DNA from: Oscheius onirici | Lineage: Eukaryota; Nematoda; Chromadorea; Rhabditida; Rhabditidae | Length of the DNA: 64,000 nucleotides | Direction: 5' to 3' | NCBI GenBank assembly: GCA_932521025.1 | Contig: OW051472.1 | Location: forward strand, 186,001 to 250,000 | Position numbers and translations under genes: made by a program | Shown: positions 23,701 to 33,635 of the stretch, in pieces | Layout of the letters: each line of letters opens with the position of its first letter | Position numbering within the stretch: position 1 is the stretch's first letter | Notes under the pieces: generated by a model | What the model saw: only the letters and a program-made list of their open reading frames with translations | Told to the model about the DNA's origin: nothing | Database searches by the model: none

Positions 23701-26312
23701 AGCGGAAACTGTGATCCAGTCTCCATGTAAATGTCCTCGTGTACAAAACTTTCGCAGCTTTTGCATTGTAAAAAAAACTCTCACATCTAATACCCAACAA
23801 TAAACTGTCTTTGCTGCTAGGACTAGTCAACCGGAAAATTGGGGTCTTTGGAGGGAGGGAGTTATTGCCGGCTAAATTCGGCTCATGCCTCCACGTATCC
23901 GTGAAAAACAGACTATTGACGAAGCGGCAGAATTTTTACGTTCGCAGGTAAGTCTCTGAGACTGAGAGACTGAGAGACGTCTTCCAGAAACAAGTCCAGT
24001 CTCTCCAACAGGCCAATCAAAACCTTCAGGAGAAGGTAGAAGCTACTAAAAATGACTTGACAGAAATAATTCTCTACTTGAAAAATACCATTGAAGAAAA
24101 GGATGAAGATGTGAGCTTTGTTTATTTTTACTGGAATCTCTCTTCAGATTGCTCGTCTCGAAGAAATCCTGGCCCAGCAGGACAGGACAAGGAAAGAGGC
24201 TCTGCAGAAAGAAAAAGACGAAAGTGACGAAAAGATCAGACTTTTGAATGTAGAAAGAGATGGTCTAAAGACTCAGATCACTATGATTGGTTGGTCAAAT
24301 GGCTATCTAGTTTAAAAAGTTTAGGGACACAGTTAGGCAATCAAGAAAGAATGACAGTTGAGATGGAATCATTGAAATCTGAGGTAGGGAGTCTGAAGGA
24401 GATGGTAGAGGATCAAAAACAGATCATTGAACAAAATGAGCGAAATGAGAGGATGGTCAGGATCATCGCTAAAGAGAGGTGAGTATGAGTCTCTCTGTCT
24501 TTCATCCTCCCTTTTCAGTGTCCGACAAGAAATGTCAGAAGAACTCCGTCAAGAAATTGAAAACACACGGGAACAGTTACAACTGGAGAGAGATGCCCAG
24601 CTGCTTATGAATCAAAAAGTACAGTTTTTGGATCTTTTGACTCTTTGTTCAGGTTATCGAACATCTCCAGAAGAATGTAACCCAGTTGACGGAGGAAAAT
24701 CGATGTCTTACTGGAAAGCTCGAGGAAAAGGCGAGAGAACTGGGGACGGAGGTCAGAATAAGAGAGGAGACGGAGAAGGAAAGGGATCATTTGAGGAGAC
24801 TCTTGGAAAGGTTTCCAGACCATATTGTCCTCAAATTTTTAGATCATCTTCTACGGCAGAAAAATCTCTGAAGGATATGAAAAAGAGGGTTCTGGAGGCT
24901 GAAAACAAGAAGAAAAAAGTTCTGGAGGAACAAACAGAGCTGAAGATTGTTCTAGAACAACAGGTAACCTCTGAGAGAGACGGAGAGTCTTAAATACTGT
25001 ACCCTCGTTTCCAGATCTCCGAACAGAGAGAACTACTTCTGAATGCGAACAAGCGCTGTGATCGTCTCGAAAAATCGCTCCTCTACGAAAAAGAATCACG
25101 ACAAGCTACCGTGACGGCTCATTCTTCCCAAAACAGCAAAATCCGGGAGCTCAAAGACTTTTTGACTCATTGCCTAGCTTCTGATCCGGCTCCAGACCAA
25201 GTTCTAGGAGAGAGTCGGACAGCCATTTTTGGACAGCTTGCCCTAATAGTCAGCCAGATCCCGACTGTTCAATAAAACCTACAGTATCCGGCTTCCAAAT
25301 ACGGTCCAGCATAGCCATACTGAGAGACAGAACCTGTCGATTGGTGGTTCCATTGTAGCTGAGACGGGGGTCCGTCCAGGTCTGACGGAAATAACAACTG
25401 AATTGAAAGGTCTGGAAAATGAGAGTATGATTCAACTACTAAGGTGTGTTCAAAAAAAATGAGGGATACGGTAGTTTAAGAATTCCCTTCCCCGCGGGAC
25501 CCATTGGCCAAGCCGCGCCTTCAAACAACATTTTTTGAATATTTTTTCGATCAAACATTGTACCTTTACATCGATTTTTTATATCGTTTTATGTATTTTT
25601 TCTTGTCTTTTTTTGCATAGTATGTTTGGATATTGGAATGTCCATCATCAATAACAGGTTTGCAGTAATTTAGTAATCCGACCACAAGGAGGACATTTTT
25701 TTGGCTCCATATTTTCTTCAGACATTTGTTCAGGAACCCAAAAAAAATGACAACAAAAACTTGCATAAAAACGAGAAAAAAGTGATGCAAAGGTAGAATG
25801 TTTGATCGAAAAATATTGAAAAAATGCTGTTTGAATGCGCGGCCTGGCTAATGGGTTCCGCGGGGAAGGGAATTCTTTAAACTACGGTATCTCTCTTTTT
25901 TTAACAGACCTTAGTGAAGTCTAGGAATAGTTCAGGCCAAGAAATAGAGACTCACATTTTTCAGTTCAGAAACAGGTCCCATTGTGTTGACCATGATGTC
26001 TATGAAGACTTTAGTTGGTTCTTTGCCTAAAGTTGTTTCACAGTACCTCTAACTGACTCTTACTGTTGAAACCAGGTCGGAAGAGACGATTATAGTTTTC
26101 GAGGACATTGTCCAGTAGGTAGCTGACGTTCTGGGCCACATCTACCGTTCTAGAAGGGAGTGATAAACAGAGAAACTTAGAGGTCCTTACCTTCTTACTC
26201 TTCTTCCAATTTCTGTCCCATTGAAAGGCCAGACACCCTTCCTGAACTTGGCGCTTTCGATCCGGAATTCTGCTGATAGTGTGCAGGGTAGAAATAATAT
26301 GACCAGCAGCAT
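20731..26312 (-). CDS. Cys-loop ligand-gated ion channel, GRD / GABA-A-receptor-like
   Basis: This is a pentameric neurotransmitter-gated channel subunit. The first exon (26312-26191) starts MLLVILFLPCTLSA, a signal peptide. The ligand domain follows, including VSYLLDNVL, KVFIDIMVNTMGPVSELKN, FRQTWTDPRLSYNGT, IWKPDTFF and a canonical 13-residue Cys-loop (CSMAMGRYPLDKQAC). The membrane region has a first segment with YVPCTLIVLLCWVAFW, an M2 reading TGDRMGMGITSVLTM, then ALDVYIWICYST, and a fourth segment near the C-terminus (VALPLSFVFVVLIYYHF). The M3-M4 loop is long and basic. The M2 entry resembles insect GRD, which has ADR where most anion channels have PAR. The intron between IWKPDT (ends 25283) and FFWNG (starts about 22600) holds two opposite-strand genes and the first of two MITEs listed here is in another intron. 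The exact loop exon joins are less certain. Confidence 0.88.
22305..22445. mobile_element. Small foldback MITE in ion-channel intron
   Basis: GCCAAATCTTCATCTTCCGT near 22314 is matched in inverted form by ACGTAAGGTGAAGGTTTGGC ending near 22434. The outer ends read TATAGC on both strands. It sits in the intron just before the Cys-loop exon of the channel gene. Confidence 0.7.
23011..23730 (+). CDS. Small heat-shock protein (HSP20 / alpha-crystallin)
   Basis: This is an ATP-independent holdase chaperone of 143 aa from three exons (23011-23118, 23156-23298, 23550-23730). The alpha-crystallin domain spans roughly residues 38-125. It shows FGVQLDVSHFKPEELKVRLD, VLTIEGNHE, QRSFQRKWTLPDDVD and NLDAQGHLAIQAPK, which are the family's beta-strand landmarks. 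The N-terminal arm is short (RGFNRFFDEASGYW) and there is no IXI motif in the C-terminal tail. The gene lies wholly within an intron of the opposite-strand ion channel. A near-consensus heat-shock element (CTCTAGAAGATTC) is at about 22662-22674, some 340 bp upstream. The second intron carries a GACAGA-type simple repeat. Confidence 0.92.
23418..23525 (+). repeat. (GACAGAGG)n-type simple repeat
   Basis: Degenerate tandem GACAGA / GACGGA words run through HSP20 intron 2. The same motif, or its complement CTGTCCCTCTG, recurs in many introns of the window, for example near 31921-31945, 45710-45780, 47341-47362 and 61618-61670. Confidence 0.8.
23885..25275 (+). CDS. Coiled-coil protein of unknown function
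   Basis: A multi-exon gene begins MPPRIREKQTIDEAAEFLRS (first exon 23885-23946, second from 23988). It encodes almost continuous heptad-rich helix: QSLQQANQNLQEKVEATKN, IARLEEILAQQDRTRKEALQ, MESLKSEVGSLKEMVEDQ, EELRQEIENTREQLQLERD and so on. The end reads IFGQLALIVSQIPTVQ. I do not recognise the family. The architecture would suit a ciliary or cytoskeletal scaffold, but that is only a guess. It lies 155 bp after the HSP20 stop on the same strand, inside the ion-channel intron. The stop codon overlaps an AATAAA signal (25271-25276), seven bases from the opposite-strand channel exon. Some internal exon borders near 24650-24880 are uncertain. Confidence 0.75.
25450..25905. mobile_element. Foldback MITE-like element in ion-channel intron
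   Basis: The left arm (GGGATACGGTAGTTTAAGAA, then TTCCCTTCCCCGCGGGACCC) is matched in inverted form at the right end (GGGTTCCGCGGGGAAGGGAA, then CTTTAAACTACGGTATC). The arms are about 110 bp long around a T-rich and A-rich core. Confidence 0.85.
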
Positions 26313-28350
26313 TTTTTGAAGAGTTGAATGGCCTGTTGTCTTCCCCAATTTTGAGAGATAAAGCCTCCCAGAGGAGCCCTCATTCTTCGCTGCTTTGACG
26401 TGTTGAAAGAGGCTATCACTGCCAGGTCTCTAGGGTGAGGGAGAGTAAGATTGGAAGAACTGACTCAGTCTACCACAAAGAATATCTTGTTTCCATATTA
26501 TGAAAGTCTTTCAGATGAAATCTGCTCTGTCCATCAGTAGTGAGACCCACATAAAAGACAAGCACAGAGACTTTCGATAATCTTTTATTACAAAAAGGAC
26601 AGAGAATTCTTCCTGAAGTTCGAGAGAGAAGGTTCATTAAGGACCAGATGACTTTGTCTCCTGGCGGCGTCGTAGCACCAAACATTTCTACCTGCTCATT
26701 ACCGTTTTCTAAACCTTTCTACTTGCCTCTGACACTCAGTAGAAGGCAAAGTCTGTAAAAACTCCAAGTTCAAAAGAAACTTGATATCTAATCTGACTTG
26801 TATTATTTTAGATATCAAGATATCTAAAATTTCTGACTTGTCGCGACGAATCTCGTGTATCTGTTGGACCCAAGCCTGGTCAATCGGACGAACGCACCCT
26901 TCAAGAAAGATCCGCGAGGAGGCTGTCCGTTGCTAGGAATGAGCAGAGCCTAAAATAATTGGACCAGGGGCTTACTGAATACTTACAAAATAGCGGAAGA
27001 TTATGGACTTGTCATCCTTAGCTCTGTTCACTTTGCCAAAGATTCATTGCTACATGTGACACTGTGGTGTTTCCCCTCCGGGGTTTCTTCGTTTGTTCAA
27101 ATCAAGCATGAATGAGCTAAATCTTGATGGTTTTGTATCAGATCTGTAAACCTACCTCTTGAATTTTTATAGCATTCGTTTCAAAAAATCTCCTGCTGTC
27201 CATACTATTTGAAGAGTAGATGCCTAAGTCAAGGCCATGTATGAACCTGAAGACTATTTTTCCACCAAAAAAAGGAAAATAGCAGAGAAAAATAAGGAAT
27301 TTTTGGAATATAAGTGACTCAGTTGACGCAGATTGAGCTGTGATTTCAATCTTGGCTCACAGCCAAGATTCTCTCTGAACAATTTTCCTGTTTTAAATCA
27401 ATAAAAACTACTCGATTTCTTCAGAACTTTCTCTTATAATTTGGTTAAGATTATTGTACAAAACGTAGTAGTCAATCGAGTCCCCTGTCCTTTCACCCAA
27501 AGACATATAGGGACAAAGACAGAGTAACTTCGCTCCATTCCACTCCCATTCCCCATAAGCTATATTTACAATTCAAACTCCCTTCACTTTTTTGTTAAAA
27601 CTTGAACTCCCGGCTCAATTTCTTCCTTCCGCCAAGAACAGCGATCAGTGAACTGAGAACAGTCGCGAGAGCACACTGCCCACTGCAGAGCACGTTGTTT
27701 CTCTCCCCTTCTTATCAGATTACACGGGAAATTATTTTGATTGCTTCTTGTTCAAACTGATCTTTTATTAATCTTTTTTTTTCGGGTTCAGTTATTTAAA
27801 AAACAGTAGACTCCAAATCTTTGCAAGCTTGTCAACTGGAGGTCAAGTGTAAGAAAGCACACGCACTCTGCGCTCACACGTGAACCTGGTGACTTTGCTT
27901 TGAGTTAAAATTTGTTCACTTTTTTCTTTTTATATCATACTTTTGAAAGGGATCAAATTTCTCACAGTATGAACTATGAAGATTCAACTGTTTTTCTTTC
28001 GCCAGTTGAAAAAAATAGTCATTACATATTCGGCCATTCTGTTGTTTTTCAAACAGAACAAATTTTCCAAGTTTGGCTCCTCGAAAGCCAGGAAAGCTAA
28101 AAGATGTGAAAACTTTATCATAATCTATACTTTTTTTACAGAAATTTTAAAAAGACACATTTTAATTGAACGCTTCTCAAAGAGCAAACAATATAACGGC
28201 TACTTCACGCTCAAATTGTTAGTCAAAAGTAATTTCTTACAACAAATTTTTCTATTTTTCAAGTTTCTGTACCATTTGCATTGTTGAGCCCTTTTTTCAT
28301 ACCCCATCTTTTGACTATCTTCCTCCTGTCAACATCTTTTCATTGCAGAA
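26313..28350. other. Intergenic region between ion channel and SDR genes
   Basis: This 2-kb gap separates the divergent channel and dehydrogenase starts and should hold both promoters. I found no supported exon. A perfect palindrome, TTTTAGATATCAAGATATCTAAAA, lies near 26809-26832. The region just before 28351 ends in a pyrimidine tract with TTGCAG, a likely trans-splice acceptor. Confidence 0.5.
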
Positions 28351-29721
28351 ATGGCTTCCCTTCTGGCCGGAAAAGTAGCAGTAGTCACAGGAGGAGCGTC
28401 CGGAATTGGCAGAGCCGTCTGCAAGAAATTTGCTGAACAGGGAGCCAAAGTTGTCGTCGTCGATGTTCAGACGGATGCCGCTCAAAAAACGGCATCGGAA
28501 CTGGGAGGAGGACACAGTTCTTTTGCCTGTGATGTTAGCAAGGTAATAGTTTTTATGCTGAATTTATATTTTTGGGTTCTTTCAGTCAGACCAGGTCAAT
28601 GCCTTGAAGGATTATGCCCTCTCACAGCACAAGGAAATCTCGGTAGTGGTTCATTGTGCCGGAATTACGCAGGTTTGTTCTTTTTTTGAATATTTTCTAC
28701 TACGTTTTGGATATGATTTCAGTCCCTTTGTCCCTCAACTCTCCGTGTCTCTTTATCTTTCTGTCCATTTCCAGGACTCGACTCTTCTCAAGATGACCGA
28801 AGACAAGTTTGACAGAGTCATTGCCGTCAATTTGAAGGGAACCCATCTGGTCAATCAGGCCTTTTGTAAAGCTGCCGTCGAGAAGCAGAACAAGCTCTCC
28901 ATTGTCAACTTTTCTTCCATCGTTGGAAAGACGGGCAATTTTGGACAGACGAACTATGCGGCCACGAAAGCCGGAGTTATTGGCTTCACAAAATCGGCAG
29001 CAAAGGAACTGGCAAAGAAGGGAGTGAGAGTCAATGCCGTTCTTCCCGGATTCATCAAGACACCGATGACGGAGGCCATGCCTGCCAAGGTTAGTTCAAC
29101 TGAGGGAATAGTTTTTTTCTTCTGGCCGTCTGGCTCTCTGATTCTTCTTGTGGTCTGTCTAACTCTCTGCGCCTCTTGACTCTGAATCTCTGTGACTCTC
29201 GATATCCCTCACAACCAGAACCAACCGGAGTTCCACTGGCTATTACTGTAACTGTGACTCTGAGTCACTCTTATTCTTTGAATCTCTCCTAATGAACTGT
29301 GTCTCTCCTAACTAGCCAAAACCTGGCAAGACTTGTTTGGATTTTTGACTACTGACTGTCTTTTGACTGACTTTCTTCTAGCATGACTACTGTTCATTTG
29401 ACTCTGACTGTCACACTGAACTTTATTTATTGTTCTCTTTCTCTGAATCGGACTCTCGTCAGTACTAATTGTTCAGTAGAGCTTGACTCATTCCTTACCA
29501 TGTCTCTTAACTATTGTTTCGCCTCGGGGATGTGACTAGTTCTTCGAATCAGATCAAGTAACATTGACCTTCAGGTGCTCACTGACATTGCCGCCGGCAT
29601 CCCCATGGGCAGGATGGGTGAATCAGAAGAACTAGCGAATGCTGCTCTCTTCCTCGCCTCTGATCTCTCCAGTTATGTCACAGGGACAACGCTGGAAGTT
29701 GCTGGAGGTCTCAACGCCTAA
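28351..29721 (+). CDS. Short-chain dehydrogenase, HSD17B8 type (3-ketoacyl reductase family)
   Basis: Four exons (28351-28542, 28586-28672, 28775-29089, 29575-29721) encode 246 aa, a single classical SDR domain. Visible are the nucleotide-binding [10 protein letters not shown], the acidic residue after strand beta-2 (VVVVDV), CAGI, the catalytic serine in NFSSIVGK and the YAATK active-site motif. [14 protein letters not shown] and the end [14 protein letters not shown] also match the HSD17B8 subgroup closely. In animals this protein is the alpha subunit of mitochondrial 3-ketoacyl-ACP reductase and also oxidises estradiol; transfer of that role here is inference. No clear targeting sequence is seen. 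Confidence 0.92.
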
Positions 29722-30712
29722 AAATGTGATCGTACAAAGAGTGCCTTATGTGAAGTTAGGGTAATGAAATTGAATTTCTATTGGAAGCGTTTCTCTCTGC
29801 CCTCAGCTGTTCTCTACTCTCTTGTTTTTGTTGGTCACAGAGGCCGGGTACACTCTCTGCGTCTCTGTTCGTCACAATCGGTCTCGCCTACCCGTCCTCT
29901 TAGCCCTTTTTCCTTTAGTTGACAATCCAAGTCACAGAACTCGAGAATGCTCATCAGGAGGCTCAGTGGACTCAAGGTAAGTGTTTCTGAGAACATGGAA
30001 ATACGAAAAAATGTCGGGTACAAGTTGAGTTCAAAGTAATATAGGGTACAAAGGTTATCTGACCTCGTGGTTCATTCTTCCCCCGTCTCTTAACCCAAAA
30101 CATCACTTTTTCTCGGTAGTACCTCAGAAAAACTGTTCGGAAAAGTACTCGTACTCTGAACCGGTCTCATGCATGTTAAGACGGCTGTCTGATAAGGCTA
30201 CACCGATCCCCACGACTTCTTTTCGGCATTCGTTTCCAGCCTTTTGCTTTAGTTTATGGCTCTCAGAGGAGCGATGGGAGACAGATCTTTTTTTGTGTCA
30301 TTAGGCTTCTGTTCAGTCGAGGAAATGGGCCCAAATCATTCCCTAAAGATACTGGCCAATATTGTGTAAGGGCAGTATCAACATTCATGAGTTCTTCGGT
30401 AATCGCAGCGCAGCCTTTCCCGCGTGGCCTAACGGACAAAAAAAAACCGAGTGTGGATTTCTTAAAAAGCGTCCAGTTCAGTCCACCCTTGCCTCAATAG
30501 TTTTTTTCCTTTTTATATAACACTAATGAACTCAAAATGAAGTTTGCTGAAGCAAAAATTTGTTCAAAACATCAGTTCTGTCAGATTTTCAGAGTGAATC
30601 CAAACGGGGTGTAGGAATATGGTGATTTCCCCATAAAAACGGGATAGGAATATGATCGCTGGTGATTTCTCTCAATGTATCCGAATTGGATTCTTCCCAT
30701 TTTCAGCCCGAA
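29722..30712. other. Intergenic region with tRNA-derived repeat
   Basis: Between the SDR and carnitine acetyltransferase genes I see no exon. A tRNA-derived repeat lies at about 30410-30570. A TTTTCAG eight bases before the next ATG looks like a trans-splice acceptor. Confidence 0.5.
30410..30570 (+). repeat. tRNA-derived SINE-like repeat (pair of 10040-10200)
   Basis: A degraded tRNA-like head (GCGTGGCCTAACGG, then GTCCAGTTCAGTCCACCCTT) is followed by CTCAATAGTTTTTTT. The tail contains ACTAATGAACTCAAAATGAA and GAAGTTTGCTGAAGC. The tail order matches the copy near 10040-10200. Confidence 0.55.
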
Positions 30713-33453
30713 ATGGGACGAGTCCTACTGTCGGCAGCTGCCGCCAACAATGGTCCTTCAATTCCGTCCGGGTTCCCAATTGCTCAGAAACGAGGTCTGT
30801 ACACGAATTTATAGTAAAAGATTAGCTCAATTTCTAGATTATTCTACAGCCAAAACCTACTCCAAACTGCCAAAACTACCAGTTCCTGACCCAAAGAACA
30901 CCCTGAGACACTTTCTGGAATTTGCTCAGCCACTCCAATCGCGACAGGAGTTTGAACAGACTAAAAAGGTTTTGGAGGTAATTTCAAGCAAAAATCGAGA
31001 TTTAGACAGTGGCCGAATTCATTCAGAAGGAGCTCCCGACGCTGCAGAAACTTTTGGCGGAAAGAGGAGAGAAACTGAACAATTGGGTGAGTACATTTTG
31101 GGCATAGGCTATGTATATTTCGTCTTGTGATGTTCAGAAAAGTTGTAGAGAAGATAAAACGCTACAACTTTGTAGAACATGAAAAATTGGGAAAAGTTTT
31201 CGTTCGAACTGAAATTGGCGCGCGAAAAGTCAGCCTCTTTCAGCTGACCCCCTGGTGGCTGAACATTGCCTATTTGGCGGCAAGAGACCCGCTGCCTGTC
31301 GTCACATCACCCGGAGTCCTTTTCCCACATTTTCCCTTTGATGGAGCGCAAGGGCAGCTGGAATATGCGGCAAACATTACCCTCTCTGGACTGCATTTCT
31401 ACCAGAATATTATCAAGTAAGAGACAGGGAGACTGACTGAACCCAAATTTTAGTAAGAGACTGCCACAGGACATGGCAGGCAAAGATCCTTTCGACATGA
31501 GTCAGTACAACTTTCTCTTCGGAACAACCCGTGTCCCTAGAAAAGCAGTAGACGAGATTGTCTACGGAATTCAGAAGGAAAACAGACCGAGACATATTCT
31601 GGTCATGCATCACGGTCACGCTTTCCGTGTTCCCGTCTTGGACAAAAACGATCGTGCACTTTCCATCGATCAGCTGGTACAGCAATTTGAAGCTGTTCTC
31701 TCTCAGAGCTCGATGAAAAATAGGGAACCGATTTCCATCGTCTCGTCGGACAACCGAGACAAATGGGCTGAGACGTATGAGGACTTGAAAAGAAATCCGA
31801 GGAATGCTGCTAATTTGGGAGCAATTGAAGATGCTCTTTTTGTTGTTTGTCTGGATCAGGCACACGAGCCGTTGACGGGATATACGGAAAAGGATGAGCA
31901 GGCTAGACAGGTGAGCGAGGTTGAGGGACAGAAGGACAGAGGGACAGAGAAAACAACTCTTCTTTTCAGAGTCTTCATGGATCCGGAACTGCCAGCAACT
32001 CTTGCAACCGCTGGTTCGACAAGACGGTCCAGTTTGTAGTTGGACAGAACGGTTACTGTGGCTTGACCTATGAACACACGCCGGCAGAAGGACCACCCGT
32101 TGCCATGCTCATGGACTTTGTCTGTGACCAAATGTATATATTTTTGAGTTAAAATGACTAAAATTTTCAGAGAGAGCAAAGATGCCCTGAAGACTGAAGG
32201 AATCAGTAAGATAGAGCCAATCGAGAGACTTGACTTTGTCCTGAATGAAAACAATCTGGCTCGGATCAAGAAGAGCTCAAAGAAGATGGATCTGTAGGTT
32301 GAACAGATAAATTTTAATCAGAATCGTTTCAGAGTGGTTGACGATATCGAGATGATTGCATACTCTTACAAGCGCTATGGAAAGAACTTCCCGAAATCGG
32401 TCAAGATTTCTCCAGACTCTTTCATCCAGATGGCTTTCCAGTTGGCCTTTTACAGGATTCATAAGAGCTGTGAGTGAGAGAGTCTGTTTCTTTATCTGCC
32501 TCCTTTTCAGTCCCCCCAACCTATGAAACGGCAACTCTCCGAAAGTTTGACGAAGGCAGGACAGAAAACATCAGATCTCCCAATACAGCTGCCGAGAACT
32601 TCGTGAAAAAGATGGCCAAAGGAGACGTGCCGATGGCCGATCTTTATGATGCCCTGAAACATGCCTGTGAGAGTCACAAAAAGTATACTGTAGGTTGAGA
32701 TCGTTTTCGAAAAAAAAAATCGATTTTTATTTGGCTTGTATGAACGGAGCCGGAATGGATAGACACATCTTGGCCTGGAGACTGATAGCATCAGAGAACA
32801 ATCTTCCTGTTCCCTCGATCGCTCAGACGAATGTTTTCAAGCAAATGATGCACTTCCAGGTTTCGACGAGTCAGGTAAGGAAAGAGGGAAAGTTATACAA
32901 AAAAGTGTCTAGGGTTTCCGAGGATCCTGAACATGATTATGGTATCCATTTTACTTTTTGTTGCTAAAAACACCTTTTTTTATATTTTGATGTCGACCAC
33001 AATTAGTCCAAATACGACGAAAGTAGCGACCAAAGCTTTGTATTTTGGCGATCTCGAAGTTTTTTTTTAGAATTTTGGAGATCTCGAAGAGAGGAGCTAA
33101 AGTCTAATTGTAATCGCTCTTCTTTTTGAACCGTCCATTTTAAGTTGGCTTAAAATATCGTATACTGTATCACTGACCACTTCAGGATAACCAACATCTT
33201 CTGCCCGTCTTACATTATCAAAATCTTCCAGGTCCCGACACGCCACTTCATCCAGATGTGCTTCGGTCCTTCAGCTCCTGACTGCTATGGAATCTGTTAC
33301 AATCCTCAGGAGAAGGAGCTCCATTTTACTATTTCCACGTTCCGTCATCAGGGTTCGACCAGTTCGAAGAGATATGCCAAGGAGCTGGAAAAAGCTCTTC
33401 AAGATATGAGCTCCGTCTGTTCAAAGGCTCTGAAAGAGCAAGCTAAACTGTGA
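30713..33453 (+). CDS. Carnitine O-acetyltransferase
   Basis: The enzyme moves acetyl groups between CoA and carnitine. Eleven exons (30713-30794, 30850-30977, 31006-31086, 31244-31416, 31454-31910, 31970-32133, 32171-32293, 32333-32469, 32511-32693, 32750-32874, 33232-33453) give 624 aa, the usual length. Landmarks are LPKLPVPDPKNTL, the PWWLNIAYL motif, MHHGHAFRVPV, the catalytic histidine in GLTYEHTPAEGPP, PTYETATLRKF, STSQVPTRHF and the CoA-side GICYNPQEKELHF. The start MGRVLLSAAAANNG is mitochondrial-presequence-like. The last three residues are AKL, a peroxisomal signal also seen on the human enzyme. The gene converges on the globin gene, with 182 bp between stops. The last intron holds a dispersed-repeat tail. 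Confidence 0.94.
32910..33070 (+). repeat. Tail of the tRNA-bearing dispersed element (5' part missing)
   Basis: TCTAGGGTTTCCGAGGATCC, TGAACATGATTATGGTATCC and ACACCTTTTTTTATATTTTG match the 3' part of the element present near 40200, 53500, 59210 and 63500. The tRNA-like part is absent. It lies in the last intron of the carnitine acetyltransferase gene. Confidence 0.75.
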
Positions 33454-33635
33454 TACTGTAGACACAATGTAAATATACTTCCTGGAGAGGAATTCATAAA
33501 TACTTTTATTCGATCTTTAAAAAATCGCACTGAAAAATACATGGGGTACATTCTGGATCAGCTAAATATGTGAAGGATAGGGGCAGAAATGTGGTCACAA
33601 GAAAAAAAACCCAGAAAATTGAGGTAAAATGAGAG

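Noticed and set aside
31413-32096. A 227-codon minus-strand open frame
   Set aside because: It lies antisense to the largest carnitine acetyltransferase exon, whose plus-strand frame carries the family's motifs. The minus frame shows none.
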